Notes: generated by a model not told the origin, from the sequence alone. A stretch of 50,218 nucleotides of DNA from Eubacterium sp. (GCA_021769425.1 JAETSX010000020.1:1-50218); one strand, 5' to 3'. Shown: positions 7,968-19,867, numbered from the stretch's first letter. Numbers and translations are program-made.

Positions 7968-10900
7968 ATGAGCGCAGACACTAAGACATCAAAGCTGTAC
8001 GATGCCGCCATAGATGAAGTGACTGGAAACGGGCGGGCATGGAAAAGCATATGCAGGCTTACAGGGCAGCTCTACCGCTATGAGTTTGACAATATCCTCA
8101 TGGTCTATATGCAAAGACCGGGGGCGAAGCTGGTTGCGGATTTCGACACATGGAAGAAGGTAGGGCGGTATGTAAAGCGTGGCAGCAGGGGCATCGCAAT
8201 CTTCCCGTCAAGAGCCTTAAAACCGGATATGCGGTATGTCTTTGACATATCCGATACCGGGGGCAGGGAAAGCCGCCTCACATGGGAGCTTGACAGGAAT
8301 ACCATGAAATCCTATGCTGCATGGTTAAGGGAAAAAGAGGGCGCTGACCTGCCGGAAGGAAAAGAATCTGATAAATCTTTGATAAAAGACTTTACAGAGA
8401 AGCGGATCGGAGTCATAATGGAATCAGAATTTGGTGAACGCATTACCGAGTTCGTGAATCTGGCAGGAAACAAACAGATAACAGAAAATGGCAGAGCGCA
8501 AGAGATTACGGCAGTGGAAGCGTTGAAAAGAAGCGTCATGTATGCGGTATTTACAAGATGCGGCTTTGACCTTCCCACTGAAAAACAGGATTTCTCCTTT
8601 ATTACCGCATTTACAAAAGAGGAGGAAGTCTACCGTTTAGGATCTCTGCTCAGCGATATATCCTGTGAAGTGCTGAGAGGCATTGCAAAAGATTTGACAC
8701 AGATGGAAGAAAGGAGTATTGCAGATGGCAGAGATAACAATGACGTATCACGAGGGGGAGGACGGGATGCTGTACCCGAACCTCGTAACACCGGAGGAAA
8801 CGGTGAGCATGACAAACCTGGGGAGGTTCGCAGTAAGGGCGATGGAGTACCTGAAGGAGAACCACAACGACAGATACCGGACGCTGCTGAGGTTCGGGAA
8901 ACTGGCGGAGAAGATGCAGGAAGTGGAGGACACGGCGAACCGGATGATGGACGAGCTGGAGAGGAGCTACCTGAAAAACAACCCGCCGAAGGACAAAAAC
9001 TCGACAATGGAGATGTGGCAGCTACGCCAGCAGGCGAGGATGCAGGCAGAGGAAATCGTGATGAACGAAGTAGTGATGCAGTTCCATTAGAGGACAGTGA
9101 ACAGCAGAATACAAGGAAAGCAGAACTTGACCGGGAAATTGAGCAGGAACTGAATGAGATCAACTCTTTAGGGAGTTCTGACACGCAGAAAGGAAGCTAT
9201 CAACAGGCTTCCTTTTTGATTGCCGGAAACGGGGACGTGGTGCTGCCCGGTGAATATTCCTACCAGAAGCCGGAACAGATGCTTACCGTGCCGCATGAGT
9301 ATCTGAAACAGGTGTTAATGAAGGACGGCGTATATTCAGACAGTAAGAAACGCATTTATACAGTGTTTCAGGATATTTCTGATCCGGGTGAGCGTGTGAA
9401 GGCAATCCGCAAACAATACGGGCAGGCTGGTTCAGGCTGGCATCTGGAAGGGGACGGACTGCATGGATATGATGCGAATCCGTCAAAAGGACTCCGCCTG
9501 CAATGGCGTGAGGGAGGCACGGAAAAAGAGGGATATGTGAACTGGAACGCCGTAGAGCGTGAGCTTGGAGCGCTGATCATGACCGGGGAATATTACACGC
9601 CGCCGAAAGCATTTGATCCTGAAAAAATATCGGCGGACGTATGGCAGGAGACGATGGATAAGTTTTTACAGAAAAGCTTCTGGAGTCCGGTTCCCAACAT
9701 GCTGCTTTATGAGGTATTCACAAAAGACCTGCCAATGAGCGACAAGGCACAGTTCATTGAAAGGATACTCAGCAAAAATTCCCATGCAGCCAGTGTGGAT
9801 AATGATTTTCAAAACCGTTACGGCAAATGCAACATTGAACAGACAGACGAAGGCATATACATTGAATATTTTGACGGGGAAGGCAGGAAATGGAAAACAG
9901 AACTTGACTGGTGGGACTGTGCGGCTTATGTGGAGGGCATGATAGCGGACGGCGCATACCAGACACATGTGCCTTATGACAAAATTGAAGAAATCATGGA
10001 GGAACACCCTGCCGCCACATGGATAAAGATTTTAAAAGAGGATACGGACAGGTATCTTTCAGAGGATACAGGGCAGCACCAGCAGAACCGCATTGATACC
10101 CTGCAAACAGTTCTCGCACTGACAGGCATACAGGAGCAGATGGAGGTTTCATGGGACGATGCATATGATGAGGTCATTGCCAGCGACGGGGAAACTGTAT
10201 GGCATGGAAAGCAGTTTTACGACTATCTGTTTGAAGAAGTGCTTGTATTTGATACATTTCACAGGGACAGCCGGATTCCGCTTTTGGTACAGGAACAGCT
10301 TAAACATGACAGATTTTCAAGCCATAACCCGGACAAGACCGTGTTTATCCGCCGGGAATCCCCGGAGAAGGCGGAGCCTGCCGCCGAAGAAAGGGAAAAA
10401 CAGGAAGAAAGCCTGTGGCTGGAACCGTTAAAGAGATATTTTAACGAAGAAATCCAGTATATCTCTGTAAAAACGCTGATCTATGACATCTTTACCACAA
10501 ACCTGAATATGGAAAGCAAGGCAGGGTTCCTTGCAAGTGTGTATGGGGAGCAGCGGGAAGGTTTCTTCATGTCGGAATACACAGACAATTCCTGTGGCAA
10601 GTGCAGGATCAGCAGGGACAAAGACGGGATTGATATTTCCTATCCACGGGCAGACGGCACAAAAGGGGAAAAGCGGGTAGACTACCGATACTGCGCTGAC
10701 CTGATCCTGCACATGATAGAGGAAAACGATTATCTGACGGAAGGGATATTTGAGCGTTTCAAAGAAGCACCGAAGGCATTTGCAGCAATGCCGTGGTTCA
10801 TGGAGATTTACCATGAGTATAAGGAACGTATGCGGCAGGAGCCGGACTTTGAGGCGGTCAGCATTGACGGGCAGGCAGAGGAAAAGCAGGAAGGACAGGA

Positions 10901-13900
10901 ACCGGGGCAGCAGGGCGTTACAGAAGAAATACCGGAAACATGGCAGACCGTGGAAAACGGACAGGGGGATATACCGGAAGCGTGGCAGACAGCAGAAAGC
11001 GGGCAGGAAGAAACAGCGGAAATACAGCAGATGCAGGAAGATACGCAGGAAGCGGCAGAACGTGTGGAGGGGGAAGTATTAAACTCTGACGGGAGCGTGG
11101 CAAAACCCGCTGCGGGCAGTCTGTTCCCGGAGGCTCTGCGGCAGGTGGAGGCGATGGATGAGGACCTGCGAGACGCACTGGAAATTTATTTAAAGGCATG
11201 TTCCGCAGTCACGCCATACCAGCCCTTTCTACAGATGGTGTCAGAGAGCAGCCTTACAAAAGAAGATAAGCTCCATTTTCTGAAACGCACTGTCAGTTTT
11301 TGGGACGGGGACAAACCGAAAACGGGATTCCATAACAATGCCTATGGTCTGGTCGAGTATGCCTCCGAAAAGGATAATTTTGTGGTGGATTACAAGAACC
11401 GCAATGATGAGCGCAGGAAAGATGCCGTAACCTATGAGCAGCTTTATTCAGTCATGGAATATCTGATCCAGGCGGATATGTTCACCGGGGAGATAAGGAT
11501 GTCGGCATACCTGCGTGATTATGCAAAGCTGCCGTATGAAAAAATGTCTGCACTGGAAAAGCAGTTTGACGACAAAATGACCAGCCTGCGGAACAGGAAG
11601 CGGAAAGGGAATTTCCATTTTGAGGATGGGGAACTTCCAAAAGGCGGGCAGAAAACAAGATACCAGTGGAACGTGGAGGCAATCCGGCTGTTGAAGCAGA
11701 TCGAGCATGAGGACAGGACAGCCACACCGGAAGAGCAGAAGGTGCTTGCCCGGTATGTGGGATGGGGCGGCATAGCACAGGCTTTTGATGAAAGGAATGA
11801 AAGCTGGCAGAAAGAGTATGCCGAACTGAAAGACCTCCTTTCCACGTCGGAATATGAGGATGCAAGGGAAACAGTCAATACGGCATTTTATACTTCCTCC
11901 GTCATCACACAGGCAGTTTACAGCGCACTGGAAAAATTCGGTTTCCAGAAAGGAAGTATTTTAGAGCCGGCACTTGGTGTCGGTCATTTTTTTGGGACTC
12001 TGCCGGAAAATATGCAGGAGAGCAGGCTTTACGGTGTGGAGAAAGACGACATCAGCGGGCGGATCGCAAAGCTGCTGTATCCCAAAGCACAGATAAAGGT
12101 AAGGGGATTTGAGGAAACGCAGTACCCGGATAATTTTTTCGATGTTGCGGTGGGCAACGTGCCATTCGGAGATTACAAGCTCTATGACGCAAAATATTCA
12201 AAGCACAATTTCCGTATCCACGATTATTTTTTCGCAAAGGCGCTGGATAAGGTCAGACCGGGCGGCATTGTGGCGTTCATCACAAGCAAAGGCACACTTG
12301 ACAAGGCAAACCCTGCGGTAAGGAAGTACCTTGCGGAACGGGCGGAACTGCTAGGCGCAATCCGCCTCCCCAGTACCGCTTTTAAAGACAGTGCGGGAAC
12401 CGATGTCACAAGCGACATCATATTCCTGCAAAAGAGGGAGCGCAAGACCGTGACGGAGCCGGACTGGGTGCATCTTGGAAGGACGGAGGACGGCATAGCG
12501 GTCAATTCCTATTTTGCAAGCCACCCGGAGATGATGCTCGGAACAATGGAGTATGACACACGCATGTTTGGGGATGGCAGCAAATATACAAGCTGCGTCA
12601 ACCATGATGAAAACTTTGATTTAAAATCCGCACTGGCGGCAGCAGTGGGGCAGCTTTCAGGCAGGATTACCGACGTGGTGGAGCTTGCAGACGAAGAAGA
12701 AAAGACAAAGGACATCATCGAGGCTGATCCCGACGTAAAGAATTACACCTATACCTTTGTGGATGGGAAACTTTATTACCGTGAAAATTCCGTCATGTAC
12801 CGCAAGGAAGTGTCGGCAGCGGCAGAGGAACGCATACGGCATATGGATGAGATCAGGACAATCACGAGACAGCTTATCTTTATCCAGACGGAAGGGTGCA
12901 GCAGCGGGGAACTGACCGCACAGCAGAAATTACTCAATGAAAAATACGACGCATATGTGAAAAAATACGGACCGCTGACCGGACGGGGGAACCAGCAGGC
13001 ATTCCGTGATGATGCGGATTATCCCCTGTTATGTTCCCTTGAAGTAGTGGACGAAGATGGGAGGGTGGAAAAAGCGGATATGTTCTATAAGCAGACAATC
13101 CGTGCAAGGAATCAGGTGGAGCGTGTGGAAACGGCGGTAGAGGCGCTGAATGTATCCGTCAATGAGTTCGGGACGGTCAATATCCCGTTCATGCTGGGCA
13201 TTTATGAGCCGGACATCAGCAGGGAGATGGAGAGCCTGCCGGAAGGCAGCACACTCTCCCCTGATGCGGAGGCGGAAGTAAAAAGGGCAGTTCTCTTAAA
13301 GGATTTGGAGGGGCTTGTGTACTTGGAACCTACGGAATACAATCCCGACAACCTGAACATGGGATGGAAAACAGCGGATGAATACCTGTCGGGCAATGTG
13401 CGTGACAAGTTAAGGATTGCGGAGGCTTACCAGAGGGAAAACCCGGAACTGTTCAGCGGAAACGTGGAGGCGCTCAAAACCGTACAACCGGAACGGCTGG
13501 ATGCGTCTGAAATTGACGTGCGTATCGGAACCACATGGATTGAGCCGCAGGACTATGAACAGTTCATTTATGAGCTTTTGAAAACACCGCCCAGGGCAAG
13601 GGCGGTGCGGACGCAGTACACAAATTCAGGAATACAGGTAAAACTCAACACTTACAACATGAACTGGTTCCTGGAAAGAAAAAACATGGACAACAGTTCG
13701 ATTGCTGCAACGGAAACTTACGGCACAAAGCGTATTGACGCCTATTCCATTTTTGAGGAAACATTAAACCTGCGTACCGTGACAGTCCGTGACAGGATAG
13801 ACGACGGGGAAGGCAAGTACCACTATGAGGTAAACAAGAGGGAGACCATGCTTGCAAGGGAAAAGCAGAACCAGATGAAGGAGGCTTTCAAAAGCTGGAT

Positions 13901-16583
13901 ATTCAAAGAGCCGGAACGGAGGCAGAAATATGTGGATTATTACAATGAGACATTCAACAATATCCGCCTGCGGGAATATGACGGCTCACACCTGACATTC
14001 CCCGGCATGAACCCGGAGATAAAGCTGCGTGACCACCAGAAGAACGCAGTCGCAAGGGTTCTTCTCGGCGGGAACACGCTGCTTGCGCACTGCGTGGGGG
14101 CAGGGAAAACCTTTACCATGATGGCGGCATGTATGGAGCAGCGGCGGCTCGGTCTTGCGAACAAGAACGTCATTGTGGTGCCGAAGTCCATCGTGGGGCA
14201 GACGGCAGGGGAGTTCATGCGCCTGTACCCGTCCGCCAATATCCTTGTGGCAACGGAGCGTGACTTTGAGAAAAGCCGCAGGAAACAGTTTGTGTCACGC
14301 ATCGCAACCGGGGATTATGACTGTATCATCATGTCGCACTCGCAGTTTGAAAAGATACCGATCTCAAGGGAGCGGAAAGAACGTATGCTGCAGGACCAGA
14401 TACAGGAAATAACCTTTGCGATTGATGAAATGAAGTCGGAAAACGGGCAGCAGTGGACCGTCAAGCAGATGGAGGCACAGAAGAAAAAACTGGACGAACA
14501 GTTAAAGTCGCTGACAGAGGAAAGCCGCAAGGATGACCTGATTACCTTTGAGGAACTGGGCATTGATTCCGTCATGGTGGACGAGGCGCATCATTTTAAA
14601 AACTTGTCGATTTTCTCAAAAATCAACAATGTTTCGGGCATATCCAGCACGGGTTCCAAAAAGGCAATGGATATGTACCTGAAATGCCAGTATCTTGATG
14701 AAATCAACGACGGCAGGGGCATTGTGTTCGCAACCGGGACTCCCGTGAGCAATACCATGTGCGAACTTTATGTGATGCAGCTTTACCTCCAGAAAAAGAC
14801 ACTGGAGAGGATGGGGATTTACCATTTTGATTCATGGGCGTCAAACTTCGGTGAGGTGACAACCGCACTGGAGCTGACCGTGGAAGGAAGCGGCTTTAAG
14901 TTCAAGAGCCGTTTCAACAAGTTTGTGAACCTGCCGGAGCTTATGACCTCATTCCGTGAAGTAGCTGACGTGCAGACTCCCGATATGCTTAACCTTCCCG
15001 TACCTGCGTTAAGGGGAGGGAAGCCGATCATCGTGGAAAGCGAGCCGGACTGGTATGTGAAGCAGGTCATGGAGGAATTTGCAAAACGTGCGGAGGCAAT
15101 CCATTCGGGCGGCGTTGATCCGAGAGAGGATAATTTCCTGAAAATCACAGGGGAGGCAAGGCTTCTGGGGACGGACGCAAGACTTCTGGAACTGGATGCG
15201 CCAAACAACCCGGACGGGAAACTGAATAAGGTAGCAGCGAATGTGGCAGCCGAATATTTTGCCGGGAACAGGGACGGTAAGATCGGCTGCCAGCTTATTT
15301 TCTCAGACATTGGGACACCGAAAGCCACATGGACACCGGACTGGGCAGAGCGCATACAAGTCGGCGGGCAGTTTGACATTTACAATTACCTGAAAACCGA
15401 ACTGGTAAAACATGGAATCCCGGCAGAGGAGATCGCCTTCATTCACGACGCAAAGACCGATTCACAGCGGGAGGCGCTTTTCCGGGATATGAGAAGCGGC
15501 AAAAAGAAGATACTGATCGGTTCCACGGACCAGTGCGGAACGGGCGTAAACGTGCAGGCGCACATCACGGCGATGCACCATGTGGACTGCCCGTGGAAGC
15601 CCTCCTGCATTGAACAGAGGGAGGGGCGTGGCGTAAGGCAGGGCAACGAGAATGACGAGGTCGCAATCTACCGCTATGTTACAAAAGGGACATTTGACGC
15701 TTATTCATGGTCGCTGGTCGAAAACAAGCAGCGTTTCATCTCGCAGGTCATGACGAGCAGGGCTGTGTCAAGAACCTGTGAGGACATCGACGAGGCAACC
15801 CTTTCCTATGCGGAGATAAAAGCCGTGGCAACGGGAAATCCGCTGATAAAGGAAAAAATGCAGCTTGAGAACGACGTGCAGAGGCTGAAAATGCTGAAAA
15901 GCAGCTATGACAGCCAGCGGTATTCCCTACAGGATAATTTCATGATCCGTTATCCGAAACTCATCAAGGCGGCAGCGGCGAAACTGGAATGTGTGCATGA
16001 GGACACAAAGGCTGTAGAGGCGGCGCTGATTGCAGAACCGGATTTTGCCATTACCGTTGACACTGCCGGGGGCAGCGTAAAGTTCACGGAGCGCAAGGAC
16101 GGCGGGACAGTCATGCTTCAGGAGATAAGCAGGTGCAAGAGTTCTGAAACTACCCACATTGGAAGTTACAAGGGGTTTGAACTTTTAGTGGAGAAGAATT
16201 TCATCGGCATGGATTATATGGTGCTGCGGGGAAGGACCGATTATAAAGCAGAACTATCCACAAGCCCGGTGGGTAACATGGTGAAGCTGGAAAACCTTTA
16301 TCTTGGCATATCTGCCGGGATACCGGAACTGGAGAAGCGTATTGAACAGTACCAGCGTGACATGGAGCAGTCAAAGCAGGAATATGACAAGCCTTTCACG
16401 CAGGAGGAGGAACTGAATGAGAAAACCGCACGCCTGAATGAGCTGAATGTACAGTTGGATCTTGAGAACGGAAAGACGGAGGATATAGACCTGTGTGAAA
16501 AACAGGATAATGCGAGGGTGGCAGAGCCGGACAGTTACCATGCGGATTACCGCAGCCTGCCGCCCGGAAAAGAGGGAAGATGA
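7968..16583 (+). CDS. Giant methylase-like/SNF2 helicase ICE polyprotein (2,871 aa)
   Basis: One uninterrupted frame. The N terminus (about residues 1-130, [21 protein letters not shown]) resembles ArdC/LtrC-type N-terminal domains. Residues about 250-390 are a low-complexity Gly/Glu/Pro/Arg linker that overlaps a TnpV gene in another frame. Three related modules follow at about 555-666, 814-926 and 1062-1174. An N6-methylase fold lies at about 1230-1480, with EPALGVGHF near 1333 and a variant catalytic motif, NVPFG, near 1397. An SNF2/DEAH helicase fills about 2015-2600, with GAGKT near 2042, DEAHH near 2205, GTPVSN, and motif [12 protein letters not shown] near 2548. The C terminus is coiled coil. 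Such proteins are carried by many Firmicutes ICEs and are thought to protect or process incoming DNA. That role is inferred. Confidence 0.92.
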   Translation: MSADTKTSKLYDAAIDEVTGNGRAWKSICRLTGQLYRYEFDNILMVYMQRPGAKLVADFDTWKKVGRYVKRGSRGIAIFPSRALKPDMRYVFDISDTGGRESRLTWELDRNTMKSYAAWLREKEGADLPEGKESDKSLIKDFTEKRIGVIMESEFGERITEFVNLAGNKQITENGRAQEITAVEALKRSVMYAVFTRCGFDLPTEKQDFSFITAFTKEEEVYRLGSLLSDISCEVLRGIAKDLTQMEERSIADGRDNNDVSRGGGRDAVPEPRNTGGNGEHDKPGEVRSKGDGVPEGEPQRQIPDAAEVRETGGEDAGSGGHGEPDDGRAGEELPEKQPAEGQKLDNGDVAATPAGEDAGRGNRDERSSDAVPLEDSEQQNTRKAELDREIEQELNEINSLGSSDTQKGSYQQASFLIAGNGDVVLPGEYSYQKPEQMLTVPHEYLKQVLMKDGVYSDSKKRIYTVFQDISDPGERVKAIRKQYGQAGSGWHLEGDGLHGYDANPSKGLRLQWREGGTEKEGYVNWNAVERELGALIMTGEYYTPPKAFDPEKISADVWQETMDKFLQKSFWSPVPNMLLYEVFTKDLPMSDKAQFIERILSKNSHAASVDNDFQNRYGKCNIEQTDEGIYIEYFDGEGRKWKTELDWWDCAAYVEGMIADGAYQTHVPYDKIEEIMEEHPAATWIKILKEDTDRYLSEDTGQHQQNRIDTLQTVLALTGIQEQMEVSWDDAYDEVIASDGETVWHGKQFYDYLFEEVLVFDTFHRDSRIPLLVQEQLKHDRFSSHNPDKTVFIRRESPEKAEPAAEEREKQEESLWLEPLKRYFNEEIQYISVKTLIYDIFTTNLNMESKAGFLASVYGEQREGFFMSEYTDNSCGKCRISRDKDGIDISYPRADGTKGEKRVDYRYCADLILHMIEENDYLTEGIFERFKEAPKAFAAMPWFMEIYHEYKERMRQEPDFEAVSIDGQAEEKQEGQEPGQQGVTEEIPETWQTVENGQGDIPEAWQTAESGQEETAEIQQMQEDTQEAAERVEGEVLNSDGSVAKPAAGSLFPEALRQVEAMDEDLRDALEIYLKACSAVTPYQPFLQMVSESSLTKEDKLHFLKRTVSFWDGDKPKTGFHNNAYGLVEYASEKDNFVVDYKNRNDERRKDAVTYEQLYSVMEYLIQADMFTGEIRMSAYLRDYAKLPYEKMSALEKQFDDKMTSLRNRKRKGNFHFEDGELPKGGQKTRYQWNVEAIRLLKQIEHEDRTATPEEQKVLARYVGWGGIAQAFDERNESWQKEYAELKDLLSTSEYEDARETVNTAFYTSSVITQAVYSALEKFGFQKGSILEPALGVGHFFGTLPENMQESRLYGVEKDDISGRIAKLLYPKAQIKVRGFEETQYPDNFFDVAVGNVPFGDYKLYDAKYSKHNFRIHDYFFAKALDKVRPGGIVAFITSKGTLDKANPAVRKYLAERAELLGAIRLPSTAFKDSAGTDVTSDIIFLQKRERKTVTEPDWVHLGRTEDGIAVNSYFASHPEMMLGTMEYDTRMFGDGSKYTSCVNHDENFDLKSALAAAVGQLSGRITDVVELADEEEKTKDIIEADPDVKNYTYTFVDGKLYYRENSVMYRKEVSAAAEERIRHMDEIRTITRQLIFIQTEGCSSGELTAQQKLLNEKYDAYVKKYGPLTGRGNQQAFRDDADYPLLCSLEVVDEDGRVEKADMFYKQTIRARNQVERVETAVEALNVSVNEFGTVNIPFMLGIYEPDISREMESLPEGSTLSPDAEAEVKRAVLLKDLEGLVYLEPTEYNPDNLNMGWKTADEYLSGNVRDKLRIAEAYQRENPELFSGNVEALKTVQPERLDASEIDVRIGTTWIEPQDYEQFIYELLKTPPRARAVRTQYTNSGIQVKLNTYNMNWFLERKNMDNSSIAATETYGTKRIDAYSIFEETLNLRTVTVRDRIDDGEGKYHYEVNKRETMLAREKQNQMKEAFKSWIFKEPERRQKYVDYYNETFNNIRLREYDGSHLTFPGMNPEIKLRDHQKNAVARVLLGGNTLLAHCVGAGKTFTMMAACMEQRRLGLANKNVIVVPKSIVGQTAGEFMRLYPSANILVATERDFEKSRRKQFVSRIATGDYDCIIMSHSQFEKIPISRERKERMLQDQIQEITFAIDEMKSENGQQWTVKQMEAQKKKLDEQLKSLTEESRKDDLITFEELGIDSVMVDEAHHFKNLSIFSKINNVSGISSTGSKKAMDMYLKCQYLDEINDGRGIVFATGTPVSNTMCELYVMQLYLQKKTLERMGIYHFDSWASNFGEVTTALELTVEGSGFKFKSRFNKFVNLPELMTSFREVADVQTPDMLNLPVPALRGGKPIIVESEPDWYVKQVMEEFAKRAEAIHSGGVDPREDNFLKITGEARLLGTDARLLELDAPNNPDGKLNKVAANVAAEYFAGNRDGKIGCQLIFSDIGTPKATWTPDWAERIQVGGQFDIYNYLKTELVKHGIPAEEIAFIHDAKTDSQREALFRDMRSGKKKILIGSTDQCGTGVNVQAHITAMHHVDCPWKPSCIEQREGRGVRQGNENDEVAIYRYVTKGTFDAYSWSLVENKQRFISQVMTSRAVSRTCEDIDEATLSYAEIKAVATGNPLIKEKMQLENDVQRLKMLKSSYDSQRYSLQDNFMIRYPKLIKAAAAKLECVHEDTKAVEAALIAEPDFAITVDTAGGSVKFTERKDGGTVMLQEISRCKSSETTHIGSYKGFELLVEKNFIGMDYMVLRGRTDYKAELSTSPVGNMVKLENLYLGISAGIPELEKRIEQYQRDMEQSKQEYDKPFTQEEELNEKTARLNELNVQLDLENGKTEDIDLCEKQDNARVAEPDSYHADYRSLPPGKEGR
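8725..9090 (+). CDS. TnpV-like protein overprinted inside the helicase gene
   Basis: A 121-residue protein encoded in the +1 frame relative to the giant helicase. It has its own ribosome binding site, AAGGAG at 8711-8716, spaced eight bases from ATG 8725. The sequence carries features of the TnpV family: an N-terminal [20 protein letters not shown] (YxPNLxxPEE), a central [20 protein letters not shown], and a C-terminal [18 protein letters not shown]. In the helicase frame the same bases encode only a low-complexity linker, so the TnpV frame looks like the ordered protein here. Third codon positions are unusually rich in C/G, as expected under a double-coding constraint. TnpV is a small protein of unknown role found in clostridial transposons. 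Translation is inferred. Confidence 0.7.
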   Translation: MAEITMTYHEGEDGMLYPNLVTPEETVSMTNLGRFAVRAMEYLKENHNDRYRTLLRFGKLAEKMQEVEDTANRMMDELERSYLKNNPPKDKNSTMEMWQLRQQARMQAEEIVMNEVVMQFH

Positions 16584-17215
16584 TACGGAAAATCTTGGCA
16601 GCAGTATTGATTACGGCGGGGCTGGCGGCTATGTCAGTCCCCCTTTTCTATCATTTCTACGGGAACCAAAAGACCAGTGAACTGATAGAGCAGTTTGAGC
16701 AAAGCGTGGAACAGGAGCATATGGAGGATGATAAAAAAGAGGAAGAAAATGAAAATGAAAGGTCGGCGGCGGATACCAAAGCCCCCATTAGTGAAGAGGA
16801 TGCAGCCCTGCTTTCGTCCGGGAATGTGATCGGTCTGATCGAGATAGAAGCCTTAGACCTGAAATATCCCGTCGTGGAGGGGGCGGACAGTAAGCAGCTT
16901 GCCTATGGGATCGGGCATATATCCGACACGGCGGCAATCGGAAGCATTGGGAACTGTGTGCTTGCCGGACACAGGGGGAGCAGGTACGGCACTTATTTTA
17001 AATATCTCAACAGGCTTTCCGAGGGGGATATGGTAAAGATTACGGACAAAGAGGGAAACGTGCATCAGTATGAGGTCATTTCGTGGGAAGTCGTGGGACC
17101 ATACGACAATTCCGTGAAAGCACAGGGGGAAGAAACGGAACTTACCCTGCTGACCTGTGAGAACAGCGGCACCATGCGCCTGATTTACCACTGTATTTAT
17201 AAGGAGGCGGACTGA
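16580..17215 (+). CDS. Sortase (class B/D-like transpeptidase)
   Basis: The protein begins with one membrane segment (about residues 5-25, [19 protein letters not shown]), then an acidic linker, then a sortase domain. The three catalytic residues are visible: His in AGHRG near residue 130, Cys in TLLTCENSG near 192, and Arg in MRLIYHC near 199. It would link surface proteins to peptidoglycan or to each other. Its ATG overlaps the helicase stop (ATGA), so the two are translationally coupled. No LPXTG-like substrate is obvious in the window. ICE-borne sortases often act on adhesins or pilins encoded on the same element, which would lie outside it. Confidence 0.88.
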   Translation: MIRKILAAVLITAGLAAMSVPLFYHFYGNQKTSELIEQFEQSVEQEHMEDDKKEEENENERSAADTKAPISEEDAALLSSGNVIGLIEIEALDLKYPVVEGADSKQLAYGIGHISDTAAIGSIGNCVLAGHRGSRYGTYFKYLNRLSEGDMVKITDKEGNVHQYEVISWEVVGPYDNSVKAQGEETELTLLTCENSGTMRLIYHCIYKEAD

Positions 17216-17216
17216 T

Positions 17217-17684
17217 ATGGAAAAGGACGAAAAGCAGTACCAGTTCGGCACTGTAGAGGACATTTTACGGGAAAGCGGGGCAGAACCAACGGAGCCGGAC
17301 AGGACGGAGGAGATGGATGGCGGCATACTGCTCACAAGCAGAATCCATGTTTACCTGCCACGCTTTGAAATCAATGTGCATGAGGGATATTTCTGCCATA
17401 TGGAAGATGGGCAGCTTGAACCGCTGAATTTCCTGACCGTCATTTATGACAAAACGGATAAAGAATTTCTGTATGATTCAGAGGAAAACTTCGTGGATAC
17501 GGTGCATGAATGGCTGAAAGGAAAATGCACACTGGAACAGTTGGAACAAGAACCCTGCGGGGTAAAGGGGATCAGGGAGGAGTTAATGCATGGAAAAGGC
17601 ATACAGACTGGTGGAAGTGGAAGAAATCCTTGCGGAGATGGAACAGCTTGCAGAAGTGCCGGACGACATCATGGAAAGCGATGA
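17217..17684 (+). CDS. ICE accessory protein, unknown; paralogue of the next gene
   Basis: Residues about 35-118 match the following gene in layout: a strand-rich start, then the shared core [I/L]N-[V/L]-HEG-[Y/I]-FC near residue 58, then a helix ending in a Leu-Glu-Gln motif. The last 38 residues, after about 118, are Gly/Arg/Cys-rich and share their DNA with the first 95 bases of the next gene in another frame. That tail has no counterpart in the paralogue and may be an extension from loss of an earlier stop. ATG lies 1 bp after the sortase stop. The function is unknown. Confidence 0.65.
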   Translation: MEKDEKQYQFGTVEDILRESGAEPTEPDRTEEMDGGILLTSRIHVYLPRFEINVHEGYFCHMEDGQLEPLNFLTVIYDKTDKEFLYDSEENFVDTVHEWLKGKCTLEQLEQEPCGVKGIREELMHGKGIQTGGSGRNPCGDGTACRSAGRHHGKR

Positions 17685-17979
17685 GGATTACCAGATTGTC
17701 ATCAGCGGGTGGTGGGTGCATATCCCGGAACTGGGGCTGAACCTGCATGAAGGGATTTTCTGCAATTATGAAGAGGAAGAAGGCGGCTATCTGCCTGATT
17801 TTGCAGTTACCGTCGTGAAAGAGGAAGGACAGACAGAGGAAGAATGGATTTACTATGAACAGGACGGCTTTCTGATAACCCTTGCGAATTACCTGCATGG
17901 GAAAACGGATTTAGGGCATTTGGAACAATTATTCTGTTTTATCCGTATGCCGGATGAAAGCCTTCCAGCGGAAGAATGA
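17590..17979 (+). CDS. ICE accessory protein, unknown; paralogue of the preceding gene
   Basis: This 129-residue acidic protein has a WWVHIPELGLNLHEGIFCNY core like that of the gene before it, which shows a tandem duplication. Its start lies 95 bp inside the preceding frame, preceded by GGGAGGAG at 17575-17582, so translation by coupling is likely. No membrane segment or catalytic motif is seen. The pair stands between the sortase and the SpoVG-type gene, where ICEs usually carry small accessory genes. Confidence 0.7.
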   Translation: MEKAYRLVEVEEILAEMEQLAEVPDDIMESDEDYQIVISGWWVHIPELGLNLHEGIFCNYEEEEGGYLPDFAVTVVKEEGQTEEEWIYYEQDGFLITLANYLHGKTDLGHLEQLFCFIRMPDESLPAEE

Positions 17980-18063
17980 ACCTGCCGGATACTTTTCAGT
18001 AAAGGGCAGTTCAGATAAGAAAAAATATTTTATCGTCCAAAAAGGACAGAAAAGGAGGAATTT

Positions 18064-18732
18064 ATGGAGTATTCAATCCAGTTAAACGCAGTAAACAACC
18101 CGGAGAAAAGCGTGAGGGCATTTGCAACCGTCGTGTTCGGGGACAGCTTCAAGGTCACGAATGTGGCGGTGCTTGAGGGCAGTAAGGGCAATTTCGTATC
18201 CATGCCCAGTTTCCGTTCAAAGGAAAGGGATGAACACAACAATCCCGTTTACAAGGACGTGTGCAATCCGATTACAAAAGAGTTCCGTGAGGAACTGTAC
18301 GGGGACATCTTAAAGCTCTATGAGGAGATGGAGCAGACAGGAAAGGCAGAGGTCAAGATGGAGGCTGACGAGCCGGACGAGCCGGAGTTTACGGTAAGGG
18401 TAACGCCTTTTGAGCGTGAGGGCAGCAACATGGTCGGTCTTGCGAACATCGTGCTGAATGACAGCTTTGCGGTAGGAAACGTAAGCGTGGTGCAGGGCAA
18501 GAACGGAATGTTTGTGGCAATGCCGTCCTATAAGGCAGGCAACAAGTACAGGGACGTATGTTTCCCGATCACAAAGGAGTTTAGGGAGAAGGTCAACAAT
18601 GCAGTGCTTGAAACTTACCAGCAGGCAAAGGAACAGGCAATGCAGGAGGGACAGGAACGTGCCTCACAGCAGATGCAGAACGACGACAGGGGCTTTATGA
18701 AAGTAAGCGGGGAGCCGCTGCCGTTCCGTTAA
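18064..18732 (+). CDS. Tandem SpoVG-domain protein
   Basis: Two SpoVG-like units lie in one chain. The first covers about residues 12-95 (VRAFATVVFGDSFKVTNVAVLEG, then VSMPSF) and the second about 115-205 (VGLANIVLNDSFAVGNVSVVQG, then VAMPSYKAG). Each ends in the PITKEFRE stretch typical of SpoVG. SpoVG is a site-specific DNA-binding regulator in Bacillus and Staphylococcus. Here it may regulate element genes or coat DNA, which is inferred. AAGGAGG precedes the ATG by about six bases. The 84-bp gap before it holds no promoter that I can call with confidence. Double-domain SpoVG proteins are frequent on ICEs of this type. Confidence 0.9.
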   Translation: MEYSIQLNAVNNPEKSVRAFATVVFGDSFKVTNVAVLEGSKGNFVSMPSFRSKERDEHNNPVYKDVCNPITKEFREELYGDILKLYEEMEQTGKAEVKMEADEPDEPEFTVRVTPFEREGSNMVGLANIVLNDSFAVGNVSVVQGKNGMFVAMPSYKAGNKYRDVCFPITKEFREKVNNAVLETYQQAKEQAMQEGQERASQQMQNDDRGFMKVSGEPLPFR

Positions 18733-18792
18733 GCAGAACCAATAATCAGAAAGGACAGGGCGGGCAATCGCCCTGTGGAAAGGGATAACAAT

Positions 18793-19686
18793 ATGGAAAT
18801 GACAGAAAACATGCAGCTTACAAAGGAACAGAACCTTATGGAACTGATGGAACTGCTCCGCAAAAACAATATGAAAGAGGCTGCAAACAGTATCTTTGAA
18901 ATGGCAGCGTATGTCGATGTCATGGAGAAAAAGATGGATTCGGTCTTAGAGGAACTGGGGACGGTAAAAGACCAGCTTCATAAGATGGAAGAACGGGAGG
19001 CAGAGAAAGGGCTGAAACAGTCAATAAAAAGGGCAGTAAACAAGCTGGAACAGGACTGCAAAGCCATGAAAGAAAAACTGTTTGAGGTCAAGACAGAGAT
19101 CAAGGCAAAGGCAGGGGAGATTGTAACAGCGGCAAAGCAGAAAGGGAAAGCTGCCTTAAATAAAGTGGCGGAGTTTGTTGGGATTAAGAAGAAATTAGAA
19201 AATATCCGCCAGAACGTGCAGGAATCCATAGCAGATGTGGATAAGAGCATTGGAAAGATAGACGCTTTCGGCACAGGCATGAGGGAAGCCGGACAGAAGA
19301 TCGCCAACACGTTCCGTACTTTTGCGGATAAACCGGAAAAGGAGTATGGGGAGAAGAAGTTCTCAAAGACGGAACTGATAAAAAAGCCGTTTCAGGCTAA
19401 GAGAAAACTGCTGTCTGGTATCCTGAATTGTGCAGATGCCGCAATAGAAAAGACAGAACGGCTTGCCGCAGATGTGAAACAGTACCAGACGGATAAGGCA
19501 GAACGGGAGACAGCAGGTATTGGCAATGCGGAGGCTGTAAATCCGGTTGAACTTGCAGTAGTGGCAGAGCCGGAGTTCCAGTATGGGGCAGAGGCTTTTG
19601 AGGCACACCAGCAGGAAACTGAGAAAGCAGTGGCAAATGATAAAGCAGCAAAAAATGTACCTGTAAAAAGCGGAAAAAGCCGATAG
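18793..19686 (+). CDS. Coiled-coil ICE protein (possibly the DUF6674 family)
   Basis: The start is ATG 18793 with AAAGGG about nine bases upstream. The frame is open back to GTG 18775. The roughly 297-residue protein is mostly charged helix. Its N terminus (LMELLRKNNMKEAANSIFEMAAYVDVMEKKMDSVLEEL) has the pattern I recall for DUF6674 proteins of Lachnospiraceae ICEs, but I cannot confirm this by search. Long Lys/Glu coiled coils fill residues 50-150, and the C terminus is Ala/Glu-rich and probably disordered. It is the last gene of the conjugation block and is followed directly by a strong terminator. Confidence 0.7.
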   Translation: MEMTENMQLTKEQNLMELMELLRKNNMKEAANSIFEMAAYVDVMEKKMDSVLEELGTVKDQLHKMEEREAEKGLKQSIKRAVNKLEQDCKAMKEKLFEVKTEIKAKAGEIVTAAKQKGKAALNKVAEFVGIKKKLENIRQNVQESIADVDKSIGKIDAFGTGMREAGQKIANTFRTFADKPEKEYGEKKFSKTELIKKPFQAKRKLLSGILNCADAAIEKTERLAADVKQYQTDKAERETAGIGNAEAVNPVELAVVAEPEFQYGAEAFEAHQQETEKAVANDKAAKNVPVKSGKSR

Positions 19687-19690
19687 TAAA

Positions 19691-19740
19691 AAAGTCCTTT
19701 TGAATTGAACTAAGGTTTAATTCAAAGGACTTTTTGTTTT
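19691..19740 (+). terminator. Intrinsic terminator closing the ICE block
   Basis: A long stem, AAAGTCCTTTTGAATT paired with AATTCAAAGGACTTT, is followed by a T run. It marks the end of the GC-richer conjugation operon. A shorter related copy lies at 20,932-20,975. Confidence 0.9.
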
Positions 19741-19748
19741 GTTGGGCG

Positions 19749-19813
19749 TTTTCTGCAAAAACAGGTCACTTTCTGCAAAGGATATTTATTGATTTGTTTG
19801 CTTATGGTATATT
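19749..19813 (+). promoter_or_regulatory. LytTR-type direct repeat plus -10 (site 1)
   Basis: Two TTCTGCAA half-sites begin at 19,751 and 19,771 (20 bp apart). A TATATT hexamer at 19,808 lies 29 nt after the second repeat. No good -35 is seen, as expected for an activator-dependent promoter. It would drive the secreted-protein gene at 19,868. Confidence 0.7.
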
Positions 19814-19867
19814 ATAACAACCAATTAGTAATTTACTATTCATAGTTTAAGAAAGGATGGAATAAGA

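Noticed and set aside
8630-9184. Long minus-strand frame of 184 codons opposite the helicase linker
   Set aside because: It has no ribosome site, is a Ser/Pro-rich shadow of a GC-rich low-complexity region, and overlaps both the helicase and TnpV frames.
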